A stretch of 64,000 bases of DNA, from the NCBI GenBank assembly GCA_028277515.1, contig JANQGC010000332.1, forward strand, positions 5,322 through 69,321. The letters are read 5' to 3'. Under the pieces are notes generated by a model. That model was not told the origin of the DNA, made no database searches, and saw only the letters and a list, made by a program, of their open reading frames with translations. The translations under genes and the position numbers were made by a program. The DNA is from Anaerolineae bacterium (lineage in GTDB: Bacteria > Chloroflexota > Anaerolineae > Promineifilales > Promineifilaceae). Positions 1-8,593 of the stretch are shown one piece after another. The stretch's first letter is position 1. Each line of letters starts with the position of its first letter.

Positions 1-803
1 GTTCCTAAATCTTGCATCTCTCCATCTTCCCATAGGAAAGCATGTGCGGAAATATCACCACTAACATGAGAATTGCCCACAATTTGGCCGAGATCGTTTA
101 TATCAAGTGCCCGGCTGCTGGAGCCATCGAGCGTTCCCAGACCGGTGAACACCCCAGACGCCCATAAGTAACCAAAACTGTTGTTTGCCGAAATCTCTAT
201 TGTTCCCACCAATTCTCCCCCAAGATTAAGGCCGCTGGCTGAAGCCACCCCGCCACTTATGGGAATCGTGCTGCTTAGCATTTCGTCCTGCCAAAGCAAT
301 AATTGGTTATTACTCTCAGTGATGCTGCTGCCGGCAACCAGTCCCAGGTTGTTTACCGCTTGAGCCACACCCTGGGTGTCGCTGAGCGTTTCCAGTTGAG
401 TGTATGTTTCTCCTGCCCAAAGGACAGGGAATTGAAGGGTTGCTGTTTGTACGGTAGTCATGAATGCACCGGCAATTAAACCCTTGTCGTTTATTGCGGC
501 GGCCGAAGTGGTCAGCCCGGCAGTAACAGAAAGTGGAACCATGATTCCATCCTCCCACAAAAAGGCAACCGGCTCCGAGCCATCACTTATCGTTGAGGAA
601 CCAATAATTTGACCTTCATTATTGATAGCCACGGACTGGCTCTCCGGCCCACCGAGTGTACCTAAGTCCATAATTTCATAGGACACTGGATCGTCAGCCG
701 CCAGGAGGCTGTTGATGGCTCCGTGTCGAAGCATCGCTGTCAATAAAAAAAAGGTAATGAATCCCAGGGTAATACTGAGAAAAGTAAACGAAATTCTCTT
801 CAT
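1..803 (-). CDS. Secreted HAF-repeat protein, 5' part (3' end outside window)
   Basis: Reading leftward from an ATG at 801-803, an open frame runs to the window edge without a stop, so only the N-terminal ~267 residues are present. It opens with a hydrophobic signal or anchor segment (residues about 3-22). Four to five degenerate repeats of the HAF type follow, seen as DLGTLGG, AINNEGQIIGSS, AFLWEDG, then GLGTLDGSSSRALDINDLGQ and HAFLWEDGEMQDLG. Such repeats are known from predicted extracellular bacterial proteins of unknown function and probably build a beta-propeller-like fold. An AGAGG sequence about 7 nt before the ATG supports the start. No catalytic residues can be assigned. The remainder lies left of position 1. 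Confidence 0.75.
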   Translation of the reverse strand, partial: MKRISFTFLSITLGFITFFLLTAMLRHGAINSLLAADDPVSYEIMDLGTLGGPESQSVAINNEGQIIGSSTISDGSEPVAFLWEDGIMVPLSVTAGLTTSAAAINDKGLIAGAFMTTVQTATLQFPVLWAGETYTQLETLSDTQGVAQAVNNLGLVAGSSITESNNQLLLWQDEMLSSTIPISGGVASASGLNLGGELVGTIEISANNSFGYLWASGVFTGLGTLDGSSSRALDINDLGQIVGNSHVSGDISAHAFLWEDGEMQDLG

Positions 804-1051
804 GAATGCGCCTCTACGTTCATTTGATTCGCTGGATCATATTTCTAAATGCCTGGAAGAAAAAACGCTTATTGCCAGGATTTGTACTCAAATTTCAGCT
901 TATTTGTTTTCTTGTATAGCAGTTCTGATTCGTGATTCGGGATGTTCACTACGGAAATATTACCACATGCCCCTTAAAAAAAAGCCGAATTTGCAGCGTT
1001 AAGGAGATTTTTAGGGGATTATCACGCAATTTTCACAAGAAGAGAGTCATG

Positions 1052-1070
1052 CCAACTTTCAGAAAGTTGG
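1052..1070. repeat. Short hairpin (CCAACTTT / AAAGTTGG)
   Basis: An 8-bp perfect stem (1052-1059 with 1063-1070) and a 3-nt loop lie in the gap between the HAF protein start and the end of the next leftward gene. No T-run follows on either strand, so it is not a convincing intrinsic terminator. The rest of 804-1172 holds no gene I can support. Confidence 0.5.
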
Positions 1071-1080
1071 AATCTTTAAC

Positions 1081-1142
1081 AAGTGGCAGTCACTTGAATC
1101 GTCAAAATCTCTCTGAACCGAAATAATAAGTGACTGCCACTT
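1081..1142. repeat. 15-bp perfect inverted repeat, AAGTGGCAGTCACTT
   Basis: Arms 1081-1095 and 1128-1142 are perfect reverse complements around a 32-nt loop. Each arm is itself partly palindromic (AAGTG...CACTT). The arrangement resembles the paired near-palindromes at 19280-19343 and the hairpin at 51020-51046. It lies just past the stop of the leftward gene that ends at 1173 and may also work as its 3' structure. Confidence 0.7.
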
Positions 1143-1172
1143 TATGGTAAATAAACCACTTGAGCAAATCTA

Positions 1173-2519
1173 TTAGGTTTTTTCTGCGTGCTGTAGAGAT
1201 AAATACGACGGCCGCTCCGATCCGTCAGGGCGCAAAAGACTATACCCGGATTCGCTAAATTGCGTTCCCAATAAAGGGCCAAAATTCAAGTTCCATAAGA
1301 ACATTGGACCCATCATGTCCGATTCTTGAGCCATAGAAAATGCCTGTAAAATATAGATGGCCTGTTCTTCTTCACTCACATCATTCATGAAAAGAGCATG
1401 CTCTGGTGGTGGCTCCGGCGTTCCCAGTTTATTATTCACCCCCTCGAAGCTACCCCAGCCAAATTCTGTAGACCACAGTTGCTTATCCACGACAAAATCT
1501 TCAAGAAGGCCAGTGTAGTCCAGAAGTGTATCCTGGAAGAAAAAACTGGGATGGTCATTGTGGCTGGGAACGGAGGGATCGGGACTGGCGTAGGAACTGT
1601 CCGGAGGATTGGCCCAACCATAAGGATGTACACCGATAGCGTCAACATGATCAGCAATTCCTGCCTCAAACATCCCACGCAAGAAGACCCGATCATCAAT
1701 CGCTAAAATACCATCATTAATACCGGTTACTGCCGGCGCGCCGCTGACGAGCACGCTTAGACTATCACTCTCACGAAGGCCGGCCGCTCCGGCAGCCACA
1801 AGACGCGCAAAATCGGCCGGGTTGAGCGAAACACCATTCCATTCCCGTTGTAAATTTGGTTCATTCCACAATTCATAGGCTGCGACCCGACCCAGGTAGC
1901 GTGACCCCAGGAAACGCATGAAGTCGGAATACAATTGATACTCACCCGGAGGGCCATCCATTTCAGTTGTGGGGCGGCTCCATTCCGGGGCCTTGGACAC
2001 ACTTAATAAAACCCGGATATCATTTGCATTTGCTGCATTAATGATGCTGTCTAATTCAGAAAAACGAATGTCATCAAAACGGTCAGGTTGCGGCTGGTAC
2101 AACTTCCAGGAGACCTGAACCTTAACCCAGCCTACCCCCAACCGCTTGAGATGTTCAACAATCCGTGATATATCTTCACCGTGAATATGAACCTGTACCC
2201 CCATTTTCCCCATTTCTAATGGCGGTCCTTGATACATCGGAAAAAGGGGTGTTGGCGTGTGGGTTGGTTCTAGCGGTGGCAACGATGTTGCCGTTGAAAC
2301 CGGTTGGGTAACAGATAGAGCAGTTTCAGTGGGTACCGCTGTAGGTGATAGGGTTATTAATGCCTGCAGGGTAGCGGTGGGGGAAGTGCCAGGTCCGCTT
2401 GTTGGCGCAGGCGTTTGGGCTTGCTCTCCCGCTTGACAGGAAACCAGCGGTATTAATGTTCCAATACATAAGAACAGCCATTGGAACAACTTTGACTTAT
2501 CGCTCAGATTACGCTCCAA
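1173..2519 (-). CDS. Lipid-anchored glycoside-hydrolase-like protein (clan GH-A fold)
   Basis: This 448-residue protein starts with a lipoprotein signal (about residues 12-29) whose lipobox is LVSC. A Thr/Pro/Ala-rich stalk to about residue 95 is followed by a TIM-barrel-like catalytic region. YELWNEPNLQREW carries the Asn-Glu pair typical of the clan GH-A acid/base, and LWSTEFGWGS holds a candidate nucleophile Glu, as in GH5/GH39-like enzymes. It is probably displayed on the outer face of the membrane and acts on a glycan; the substrate cannot be read from sequence. The start is a TTG 15 nt after the upstream ABC gene, suggesting co-transcription with the exporter. A second protein of similar design lies at 59891-61615. 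Confidence 0.7.
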   Translation of the reverse strand: MERNLSDKSKLFQWLFLCIGTLIPLVSCQAGEQAQTPAPTSGPGTSPTATLQALITLSPTAVPTETALSVTQPVSTATSLPPLEPTHTPTPLFPMYQGPPLEMGKMGVQVHIHGEDISRIVEHLKRLGVGWVKVQVSWKLYQPQPDRFDDIRFSELDSIINAANANDIRVLLSVSKAPEWSRPTTEMDGPPGEYQLYSDFMRFLGSRYLGRVAAYELWNEPNLQREWNGVSLNPADFARLVAAGAAGLRESDSLSVLVSGAPAVTGINDGILAIDDRVFLRGMFEAGIADHVDAIGVHPYGWANPPDSSYASPDPSVPSHNDHPSFFFQDTLLDYTGLLEDFVVDKQLWSTEFGWGSFEGVNNKLGTPEPPPEHALFMNDVSEEEQAIYILQAFSMAQESDMMGPMFLWNLNFGPLLGTQFSESGYSLLRPDGSERPSYLSLQHAEKT

Positions 2520-2534
2520 TTCTACCGCGAAACC

Positions 2535-4406
2535 TTAGGATTCTGCTTGTGCCCACTGCATGGTGTAAAGATTGTAATATTGTCCTTCATGCGCGAGGAG
2601 TTCTTCATGCGTGCCGCGTTCCGTGATTTGGCCGTTATCCAAGACCACGATCTGATCGGCGTTGACAATCGTGCTTAAGCGATGGGCAATAACAAAACTC
2701 GTTCTACCGGCCATTAGCGTATCCATCGCCTTTTGAATAATTTTTTCGCTCGTCGTATCCACGCTACTGGTTGCCTCGTCCAAAATGAGAATCCGCGGAT
2801 CGGCCAATAAAGCACGGGCAAAAGAAATGATCTGGCGTTGCCCAACGCTTAAGTTGACCCCATTTTCGCCGACATCCGTGTCAAACCCATCCTGCATATT
2901 ATCGATAAAATCATAAGCGCCGACATTCCTGGCTGCTTCAAATACCTCTTCGTCAGAGGCGTCAAGTTTACCGTAACGAATATTTTCCTTAATACTACCC
3001 TTGAACAAAAATGTATCTTGCAAAACGATTCCCAGTTGCCGGCGTAGACTTGATTTGGAAACCTCACGAATATCATGACCATCAATTATCAAGCTGCCGC
3101 TGGACACCTCAAAAAATCGCGCCAATAAACGAATGATCGTGCTCTTGCCGGCGCCGGTTTCGCCAACCAGGGCGATCCTCTGGCCAGGTTTGGCTTCCAG
3201 GTTAATATTACGCAGCACCAACACATTTTCATCATAGCCAAAACTGACATCCTGGAACCACACATGACCTTTGATCGGAGGTAATTGACGCGCCTGCGGA
3301 TGGTCAACAATAGTGGGTGTGACATCCATTAAATTGAATACGCGTTCGCTGGCTGCCATCGTTGCCTGGAATACATTATAGCGTTGGGCTAACTCACGAA
3401 TGGGTTCAAAAAAGCGATCCACGTAAAGCACAAAAGCGACCAAAACCCCCGCGGTCAATTCATCCCCAAGCACCAACCACCCGCCAACACCAACCACCAG
3501 GGCAGTAGCCAGAGCACCCATAAAATCGACTCCTGGAAAGAATATTGCGGCGAGGCGGGTAGCTTCAACATTTGCATTAAAATATGAACGGTTCAAATTA
3601 TTAAAGAAAAAATAGTTTTCTTCTTCGCGTGTATAACTTTTTGTCACGCGTATTCCCGAAATAGATTCATTTAAATAGCCATTGATCAACGATAGGCGCT
3701 GCCGGGTCGCTCGATAGGCAACACGCACATGCTTACGCCAATAATTGGTCAATATGATCATTAAAGGCAACACTGAGAACGTCACCAGGGCCAACTTCCA
3801 ATTGAGCAAAAACATGGCGGCGACAATTCCGGTGAGCGTAAAAAGGGAACGAAACAGTCCAGTAATAGACCAGGTTATAAAATCTTGAACGACACCGACG
3901 TCGCTAATCAAGCGGCTCATTAACCTGCCGACGCTGTAATCATTGAAAAAACTGAGCGTTAACGTATGCAGGTGGCGGAACAAATTGCTGCGAAAATCAG
4001 CGACCACACTGGTCCCGACATAAGCCATAATGGCAATTCGCCAGCGGTTAGTGATCCATGCACCTATGGCTGCCAGGAGAAATAATACAGCCCATGTACG
4101 CATGGTATTCAATGAACCGGTACGGATACCATCGTCAATCGCCCGGCCAATAATTAGTGGTTGGGAGACAGCCAAAAGCGAGCTGGCAATCATCAGAATA
4201 ATGGCTATGACTAATCGCCTGGAATAAGGTTTGAGGTAAACAGATAGGCGACGAACGAGACGACTGTCATAAGCCTTCCCAATTTGATCATCCTCATCAG
4301 GTAAAAGGTCTTCGATTTGAGCCTCAATACCTCCCTCATCCTTTTCCATACGGGGGTACTGTCGTTTACGCGAAAACCTTACACTAGACCCATTGTCGTT
4401 CGACAT
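2535..4406 (-). CDS. ABC exporter half-transporter, catalytic-site subunit
   Basis: This 623-residue protein has a six-helix ABC exporter membrane domain (about residues 55-345) followed by a nucleotide-binding domain. Walker A is GETGAGKST, Walker B with the catalytic Glu is ILILDEATSSVD, and the switch His is in IAHRLST. The signature motif is altered to LSVGQ instead of LSGGQ. It starts at ATG 4404-4406 with GGGAG upstream, 13 nt after the end of its partner gene. Read with the partner at 4420-6216, this is a heterodimeric multidrug or lipid-type exporter of the TM287/288 or BmrCD kind. This subunit supplies the Walker residues of the hydrolysing site; the partner supplies the canonical signature. 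Substrate unknown. Confidence 0.88.
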   Translation of the reverse strand: MSNDNGSSVRFSRKRQYPRMEKDEGGIEAQIEDLLPDEDDQIGKAYDSRLVRRLSVYLKPYSRRLVIAIILMIASSLLAVSQPLIIGRAIDDGIRTGSLNTMRTWAVLFLLAAIGAWITNRWRIAIMAYVGTSVVADFRSNLFRHLHTLTLSFFNDYSVGRLMSRLISDVGVVQDFITWSITGLFRSLFTLTGIVAAMFLLNWKLALVTFSVLPLMIILTNYWRKHVRVAYRATRQRLSLINGYLNESISGIRVTKSYTREEENYFFFNNLNRSYFNANVEATRLAAIFFPGVDFMGALATALVVGVGGWLVLGDELTAGVLVAFVLYVDRFFEPIRELAQRYNVFQATMAASERVFNLMDVTPTIVDHPQARQLPPIKGHVWFQDVSFGYDENVLVLRNINLEAKPGQRIALVGETGAGKSTIIRLLARFFEVSSGSLIIDGHDIREVSKSSLRRQLGIVLQDTFLFKGSIKENIRYGKLDASDEEVFEAARNVGAYDFIDNMQDGFDTDVGENGVNLSVGQRQIISFARALLADPRILILDEATSSVDTTSEKIIQKAMDTLMAGRTSFVIAHRLSTIVNADQIVVLDNGQITERGTHEELLAHEGQYYNLYTMQWAQAES

Positions 4407-4419
4407 AGATTGGTTCTCC

Positions 4420-6216
4420 CTAGGTTAAATGCATACGATTTTGGTGAGCGACAAACTCTTCCTGGTCTTTCAACTGCATATCGTAAATCTCTTTGTATAA
4501 ACCGCCCTGTTTCAGTAAATTCTCATGGTTTCCGCGTTCCACAATTCGGCCGTCATCCAGAACCAGAATACAATCCGCTTTCTTCAACGTCAGAAGCCGT
4601 TGGGCGATGATAAAGGTTGTTCGTCCTTGCATTAACACCTCCAACGCCTCCTGAATAATATACTCCGTCTCCGTATCTACACTGCTGGTCGAATCATCCA
4701 GGATTAAAATTCGGGGATCAGTGAGTAAGGCTCGCGCGATGGCTACCCGCTGCTTCTGGCCGCCGCTTAAGGTAACGCCTCTTTCTCCAACGCGTGTATC
4801 ATAACCATCAGCAAGCGTCCGGATGAAATTATCAGCATGTGCCGACTTTGCAGCAGCAACAATATCTTCATACGTGGCATCTGGCGAACCATAGGCGATA
4901 TTTTCACCAACCGTCTGGCTAAAAAGGAACGGGTCCTGCAAGACGATTCCGATGTGTGAGCGAAGAGATTTTACTTTCCAATCGCGCACATCGAAATTGT
5001 CTATTAATATTCGCCCTTTTTGCACATCATAAAAACGCATAATGAGAGATGTAACTGTGGATTTACCCGATCCCGTGGGACCAATAAGGGCAATCTTTTC
5101 ACCGGGTTTGGCATGAAAAGTGATATTTTCTAACACTTTAATTCCCGATTGGTACGAAAAATCGACATTTTCAAAACGTACATCCCCATCAATATGAGGT
5201 AATTCAAGAGCATTTTCTTTCTCCTGAATTTCACTTGGCGTGTCCATAATATCGAAAACGCGGGAGGCGCTGGCTCCGGCTGTTGCCGCCAAATTTACCA
5301 AAAATCCCAGGCGCTGCACCGGTCCATTCAACATCAAAACATAAGATATGAGCGCGAATAATGTTCCCACCGTAATCGTTCCGGCGATGGCCATCGGACC
5401 ACCAAACCACAAAAGTAGAAAAATGCTCAAAGAAACGAGGAATGAGAATAATGGCCAGTTGTTTGCCCAGGTTTTTATGACCAGAAACCGGCGATCGAAC
5501 CAATCATCATTCTCCTTATCAAATTTTTCTAATTCATAAGGTTCCCGTGCGAATGCTTTGACCACTCTGATACCGGTCATGCTTTCCTGCATAGTCGTCG
5601 ATAAAACACCCATCTGCTCTTGAATACTCTTAAACATAGGGCGAATGATTCCTCCAAACCGTATGGTGGCAAAAGTAAGCACCGGGATCGGCACAATTGC
5701 AATCAATGCTAATTGGGGAGAAGCTATTAACATGGCTATTACGACCCCTACCATGAGTATGATTGTTGCCCCAAGGTCCGCCAAGCCAATGCCCACAAAT
5801 CGTTCGGTTTCAGAAATATCACTTGTTGCCCGGCTCATCATATCGCCCGTGTGCGTGCGATCATGAAAAGAAAAAGGCTGGTTCTGCACACTATCAAAAA
5901 AATGATTTCGCAAATCGTAGCCAGCTCGATGAGACAGCCAGTCCCCATAATATCTTTGGCCAAATCCTGCAATACCTCGACCCAAGGCGATGCCCAAAAT
6001 GGTTACCGCAGAAATCAATAACGCTTGCATATTACCGGCGGCGAGGCCATCATCAATGGCATCTCGAATAATGATGGGCACTAACAGGTTTAATCCTGTT
6101 GTGATAATCATTGTTGTATAGGCGATGAAAACTTGAAAGGGATAAGGTCGCAGGTAAGCAAGAAGCCGCTTGTAAACATTGACATCAGTTCGGGTTTGTG
6201 TCTCAATTTCGGTCAC
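4420..6216 (-). CDS. ABC exporter half-transporter, degenerate-site subunit
   Basis: This 598-residue protein has an N-terminal membrane domain (about residues 20-310) and a C-terminal ATPase domain. Walker A is GPTGSGKST and the signature is canonical LSGGQ. The catalytic Glu after Walker B is replaced by Asp (ILILDDSTSSVD) and the switch His by Gln (FIIAQRLLT). These two changes mark the non-hydrolysing site of asymmetric heterodimeric exporters, and the partner gene has the complementary LSVGQ change. The start is GTG 6214-6216 with GAGGTG close upstream. It is first in a leftward unit with the second half-transporter and perhaps the glycoside-hydrolase-like gene. Confidence 0.88.
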   Translation of the reverse strand: MTEIETQTRTDVNVYKRLLAYLRPYPFQVFIAYTTMIITTGLNLLVPIIIRDAIDDGLAAGNMQALLISAVTILGIALGRGIAGFGQRYYGDWLSHRAGYDLRNHFFDSVQNQPFSFHDRTHTGDMMSRATSDISETERFVGIGLADLGATIILMVGVVIAMLIASPQLALIAIVPIPVLTFATIRFGGIIRPMFKSIQEQMGVLSTTMQESMTGIRVVKAFAREPYELEKFDKENDDWFDRRFLVIKTWANNWPLFSFLVSLSIFLLLWFGGPMAIAGTITVGTLFALISYVLMLNGPVQRLGFLVNLAATAGASASRVFDIMDTPSEIQEKENALELPHIDGDVRFENVDFSYQSGIKVLENITFHAKPGEKIALIGPTGSGKSTVTSLIMRFYDVQKGRILIDNFDVRDWKVKSLRSHIGIVLQDPFLFSQTVGENIAYGSPDATYEDIVAAAKSAHADNFIRTLADGYDTRVGERGVTLSGGQKQRVAIARALLTDPRILILDDSTSSVDTETEYIIQEALEVLMQGRTTFIIAQRLLTLKKADCILVLDDGRIVERGNHENLLKQGGLYKEIYDMQLKDQEEFVAHQNRMHLT

Positions 6217-6365
6217 TTACACCTCACTTTAGCAGTTCCCTCTAACGAGGAAACATGCCCTAATTTGACCTTCTAGACAAGAGGGGTGTTAGGAGCTAAT
6301 CTAACAGCCGAACTTCCCATTTTACCACAAAATAAGATGATTTTACCAAACGTATTACATTTTTA

Positions 6366-6396
6366 AGCAAAATAAAAGCCACCCGGTAGGTGGCTT
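6366..6396 (-). terminator. Intrinsic terminator after the cyclophilin gene
   Basis: On the minus strand, AAGCCACC (6396-6389) pairs with GGTGGCTT (6383-6376) around a 5-nt loop and is followed by a T-rich run. It sits 24 nt past the cyclophilin stop and separates that gene from the ABC exporter genes. Confidence 0.8.
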
Positions 6397-6419
6397 GAAA
6401 TTTGAGCGTGTGGGATCAA

Positions 6420-6908
6420 TTATTCTTCGAGGATCTCAACCTCTTGAATGACATCTCCCTGCTGAATAGCATTGACCACGTTCATGCTTTTCTTGTCTTT
6501 CACCTGTCCAAATACGGTGTGTTTCCCATTTAAATGAGGTTGGGGTGCATGGGTTATGAAAAACTGGCTGCCATTGGTATTGGGGCCGGCATTGGCCATG
6601 GACAGGGTACCCGTCTCATGCATATTTGGATTATTCCTAACCTCATCCTCAAATTTATAACCCGGACCACCACGACCCGTACCTGTTGGATCGCCGCCTT
6701 GAATCATAAAGTTGCTAATCACGCGATGAAATGTCACATCATCATAAAATCCATCTCGCGCCAAAAAGACGAAGTTATTTACCGTTTTTGGAGCATCATT
6801 GGCAAATAAGTCTAGATTTATTTTTCCTTTGGTGGTCATGATTGTTGCACTGTATTGTTTTTCGGGATCAATGATCATGTCGGGAGGATTATCCCATTGC
6901 TTACTCAT
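6420..6908 (-). CDS. Cyclophilin-type peptidylprolyl cis-trans isomerase
   Basis: At 162 residues this is a single-domain cyclophilin without signal peptide, so it is cytoplasmic and helps protein folding by isomerising Xaa-Pro bonds. The core motifs are plain: [39 protein letters not shown] and [11 protein letters not shown]. The active-site Arg (HRV), Phe-Met-Gln (FMIQ) and the QFF segment are intact. The tryptophan common in eukaryotic cyclophilins is replaced by His ([10 protein letters not shown]), as is usual in bacteria. ATG 6906-6908 has AAAGGAAT about 7 nt upstream. It follows the acyl-CoA-binding protein gene by about 30 nt and ends in a clear terminator. Confidence 0.93.
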   Translation of the reverse strand: MSKQWDNPPDMIIDPEKQYSATIMTTKGKINLDLFANDAPKTVNNFVFLARDGFYDDVTFHRVISNFMIQGGDPTGTGRGGPGYKFEDEVRNNPNMHETGTLSMANAGPNTNGSQFFITHAPQPHLNGKHTVFGQVKDKKSMNVVNAIQQGDVIQEVEILEE

Positions 6909-6938
6909 ATTTTATTCCTTTAATCTAAAAATGTTTAT

Positions 6939-7223
6939 TTAATCGCCAAAACCCGCCGATCCATCTGAATCAGAGAGTTTATTCACAAGGTCAACATAGG
7001 ATTGCATGGCACTTTCTTTATCAGTTCCTTTCAACTTCGACCAGGCATCGTATTTTGCCCGGCCTTTGAAATCTGTGAAACCGGGTCTTTTGCCGGATAC
7101 ATCTCCTTCAGTGGCTTGTTTATAGAAACTGTATAATTTCAACATTGTCTCATTGTCAGGTCTACTTGAGAGATTCATGGCACGTGCAGCGGCCGTTTCA
7201 AATTGGGTTTTAATCTCACTCAT
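6939..7223 (-). CDS. Acyl-CoA-binding protein (ACBP family)
   Basis: The 94-residue product beginning MSEIKTQFETAAA is a stand-alone ACBP: a four-helix cytoplasmic protein that binds long-chain acyl-CoA esters. Family motifs are LYSFYKQATEGD, RPGFTDFKGRAKYDAW and the terminal helix SYVDLVNKL; the Tyr and Lys residues contacting the CoA phosphate and adenine are present. A frame-consistent codon exists 24 nt upstream, but ATG 7221-7223 has AAAGGAGATAGCA directly before it and is chosen. It is probably co-transcribed with the cyclophilin. Its upstream region carries the 26-nt repeat at 7265-7290. ACBPs are common in eukaryotes but patchy in bacteria. Confidence 0.9.
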   Translation of the reverse strand: MSEIKTQFETAAARAMNLSSRPDNETMLKLYSFYKQATEGDVSGKRPGFTDFKGRAKYDAWSKLKGTDKESAMQSYVDLVNKLSDSDGSAGFGD

Positions 7224-7264
7224 TGCTATCTCCTTTATCCATAACAAATATAACCTATCTTAAG

Positions 7265-7290
7265 CAAATATTCGAAAGGTTTGTCAATTT
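7265..7290 (-). repeat. 26-nt element shared with 53102-53127, promoter-like
   Basis: On the minus strand this reads AAATTGACAAACCTTTCG then AATATTTG, identical over 26 nt to 53102-53127 on the plus strand. It contains a perfect TTGACA box and points at the acyl-CoA-binding gene, whose ATG is 41 nt further on. No good -10 box sits at 17 nt, so promoter function is uncertain. The same core occurs inverted at 53058-53071. Confidence 0.6.
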
Positions 7291-7418
7291 GACTCTTTAC
7301 TATTCATCTTTGCTAAAAACAGTCGATTACGCCAAAATTTACATATGTTGGTCGGTAGTGAAAAACCATGTTGCTTTGCAAAATAGTTGACCGCTGGATA
7401 ATTTTTTGAGGATCATAA

Positions 7419-8501
7419 ATGGAGTTTGAAAAAACACGGACAAGTACAGCCATTATTGGGGCCGGGCCAATAGGAATAGAATTAGCCATTGCCCTTCATC
7501 GGTTGGATATAAATTACCTGCTCATTGAAGCCAAACAAATCGGCCATGCATTTTCTCTATGGCCACCCCATACCCACTTCTATAGTACGCCGGAGCACGT
7601 CGCGCTGGCCGGCATACCCGTTCATAACTTAGACCAGCTGCCCATCAGTGGCGAGCAATATTTAGCTTATCTGCGCATGCTGGTTGAAATGTTTGATCTT
7701 AATCTGCGAATTTATGAACCCGTTACGAACATCCAGCCGGGTGAATCGGGTTTTTCTATTCAGACCAACCCAACGAGAGGGCCACAATTGATTGAAGCGA
7801 AAACTGTTATTTTAGCCACCGGAGGCATGGCTCGGCCTCGTATGTTGAACATTCCTGGCGAAAATTTACCCCATGTTTCCCATTATTTTCCCGGTCCCCA
7901 CCCTTATTTCCGGACGAATTTACTAATCGTTGGCGGTCGAAATTCAGCTATCGAATCGGCCCTGCGCTGCTGGAGAGCGGGCGCAAAAGTGACGATTAGC
8001 TATCGGCGGCCAAATTTCGATTTTGAGCGCATCAAGCCCCACCTGGCCATGGACCTAAAAGACAGACTGCGTAAGGAAGAAATATCCTTTTTACCGTCAA
8101 CTATTCCTGTGGAAATCAGGTCCACCCACGTGTACCTGGCTCATACATCCGATGGCATGACCACCAATGGAAGTACTTTCCAGCGCCCGTTTGATTTCGT
8201 GCTTCTCAATACCGGGTTTGCCGCCAATATGGAACTGTTTGAGATGGCAGGAGTAACCTTGTCAGGTGAGGAGCAAGCTCCTCAATATAACAATGACACC
8301 ATGGAAACCACTGTTCCTGGGTTATTTGTGGCCGGAACAGCCGCCGCCGGCACGCAAACCACGTTTAAACACTTCATCTCCACAAGTCACGATCACGTAG
8401 CCAAAATTGTCAAGGCCATTACCGGCTTTGCGCCCCAAAAATTAGGGACTGTCCCTGCGCGGAATAACGCCGTCACCTGGGAGGAAGTAAAAGCGAACTA
8501 A
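7419..8501 (+). CDS. ypdA: YpdA-like FAD/NAD(P)-dependent disulfide oxidoreductase
   Basis: This 360-residue flavoprotein has an N-terminal FAD-binding Rossmann motif (AIIGAGPIGIELAIALHRL, about residues 11-29) and a second nucleotide-binding motif (LIVGGRNSAIESALRCWRAGA, about residues 168-188) followed by SYRR, which suggests NADPH. A C-terminal GLFVAGTAAAGTQTT segment closes over the flavin. No CxxC redox pair of ordinary thioredoxin reductase is seen. This is the pattern of YpdA, the bacillithiol disulfide reductase of Firmicutes. Whether this organism makes bacillithiol is not shown here, so the thiol partner is open. ATG 7419 has GAGG about 8 nt upstream. It is divergent from the ACBP gene. 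Confidence 0.75.
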   Translation: MEFEKTRTSTAIIGAGPIGIELAIALHRLDINYLLIEAKQIGHAFSLWPPHTHFYSTPEHVALAGIPVHNLDQLPISGEQYLAYLRMLVEMFDLNLRIYEPVTNIQPGESGFSIQTNPTRGPQLIEAKTVILATGGMARPRMLNIPGENLPHVSHYFPGPHPYFRTNLLIVGGRNSAIESALRCWRAGAKVTISYRRPNFDFERIKPHLAMDLKDRLRKEEISFLPSTIPVEIRSTHVYLAHTSDGMTTNGSTFQRPFDFVLLNTGFAANMELFEMAGVTLSGEEQAPQYNNDTMETTVPGLFVAGTAAAGTQTTFKHFISTSHDHVAKIVKAITGFAPQKLGTVPARNNAVTWEEVKAN

Positions 8502-8593
8502 AACCCCGCCGCATTTTAATGAGGGTTAACTTAGTCGTTTGCCGGTGATGTCCTACCCTAATACAATCGCCTGCGGCAGCGACGGAAGACACA

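Noticed and set aside
712..1126. Two short plus-strand open frames before the glycoside-hydrolase-like gene
   Set aside because: They overlap the HAF gene start and the hairpins, and show no recognisable motif or ribosome-binding site.
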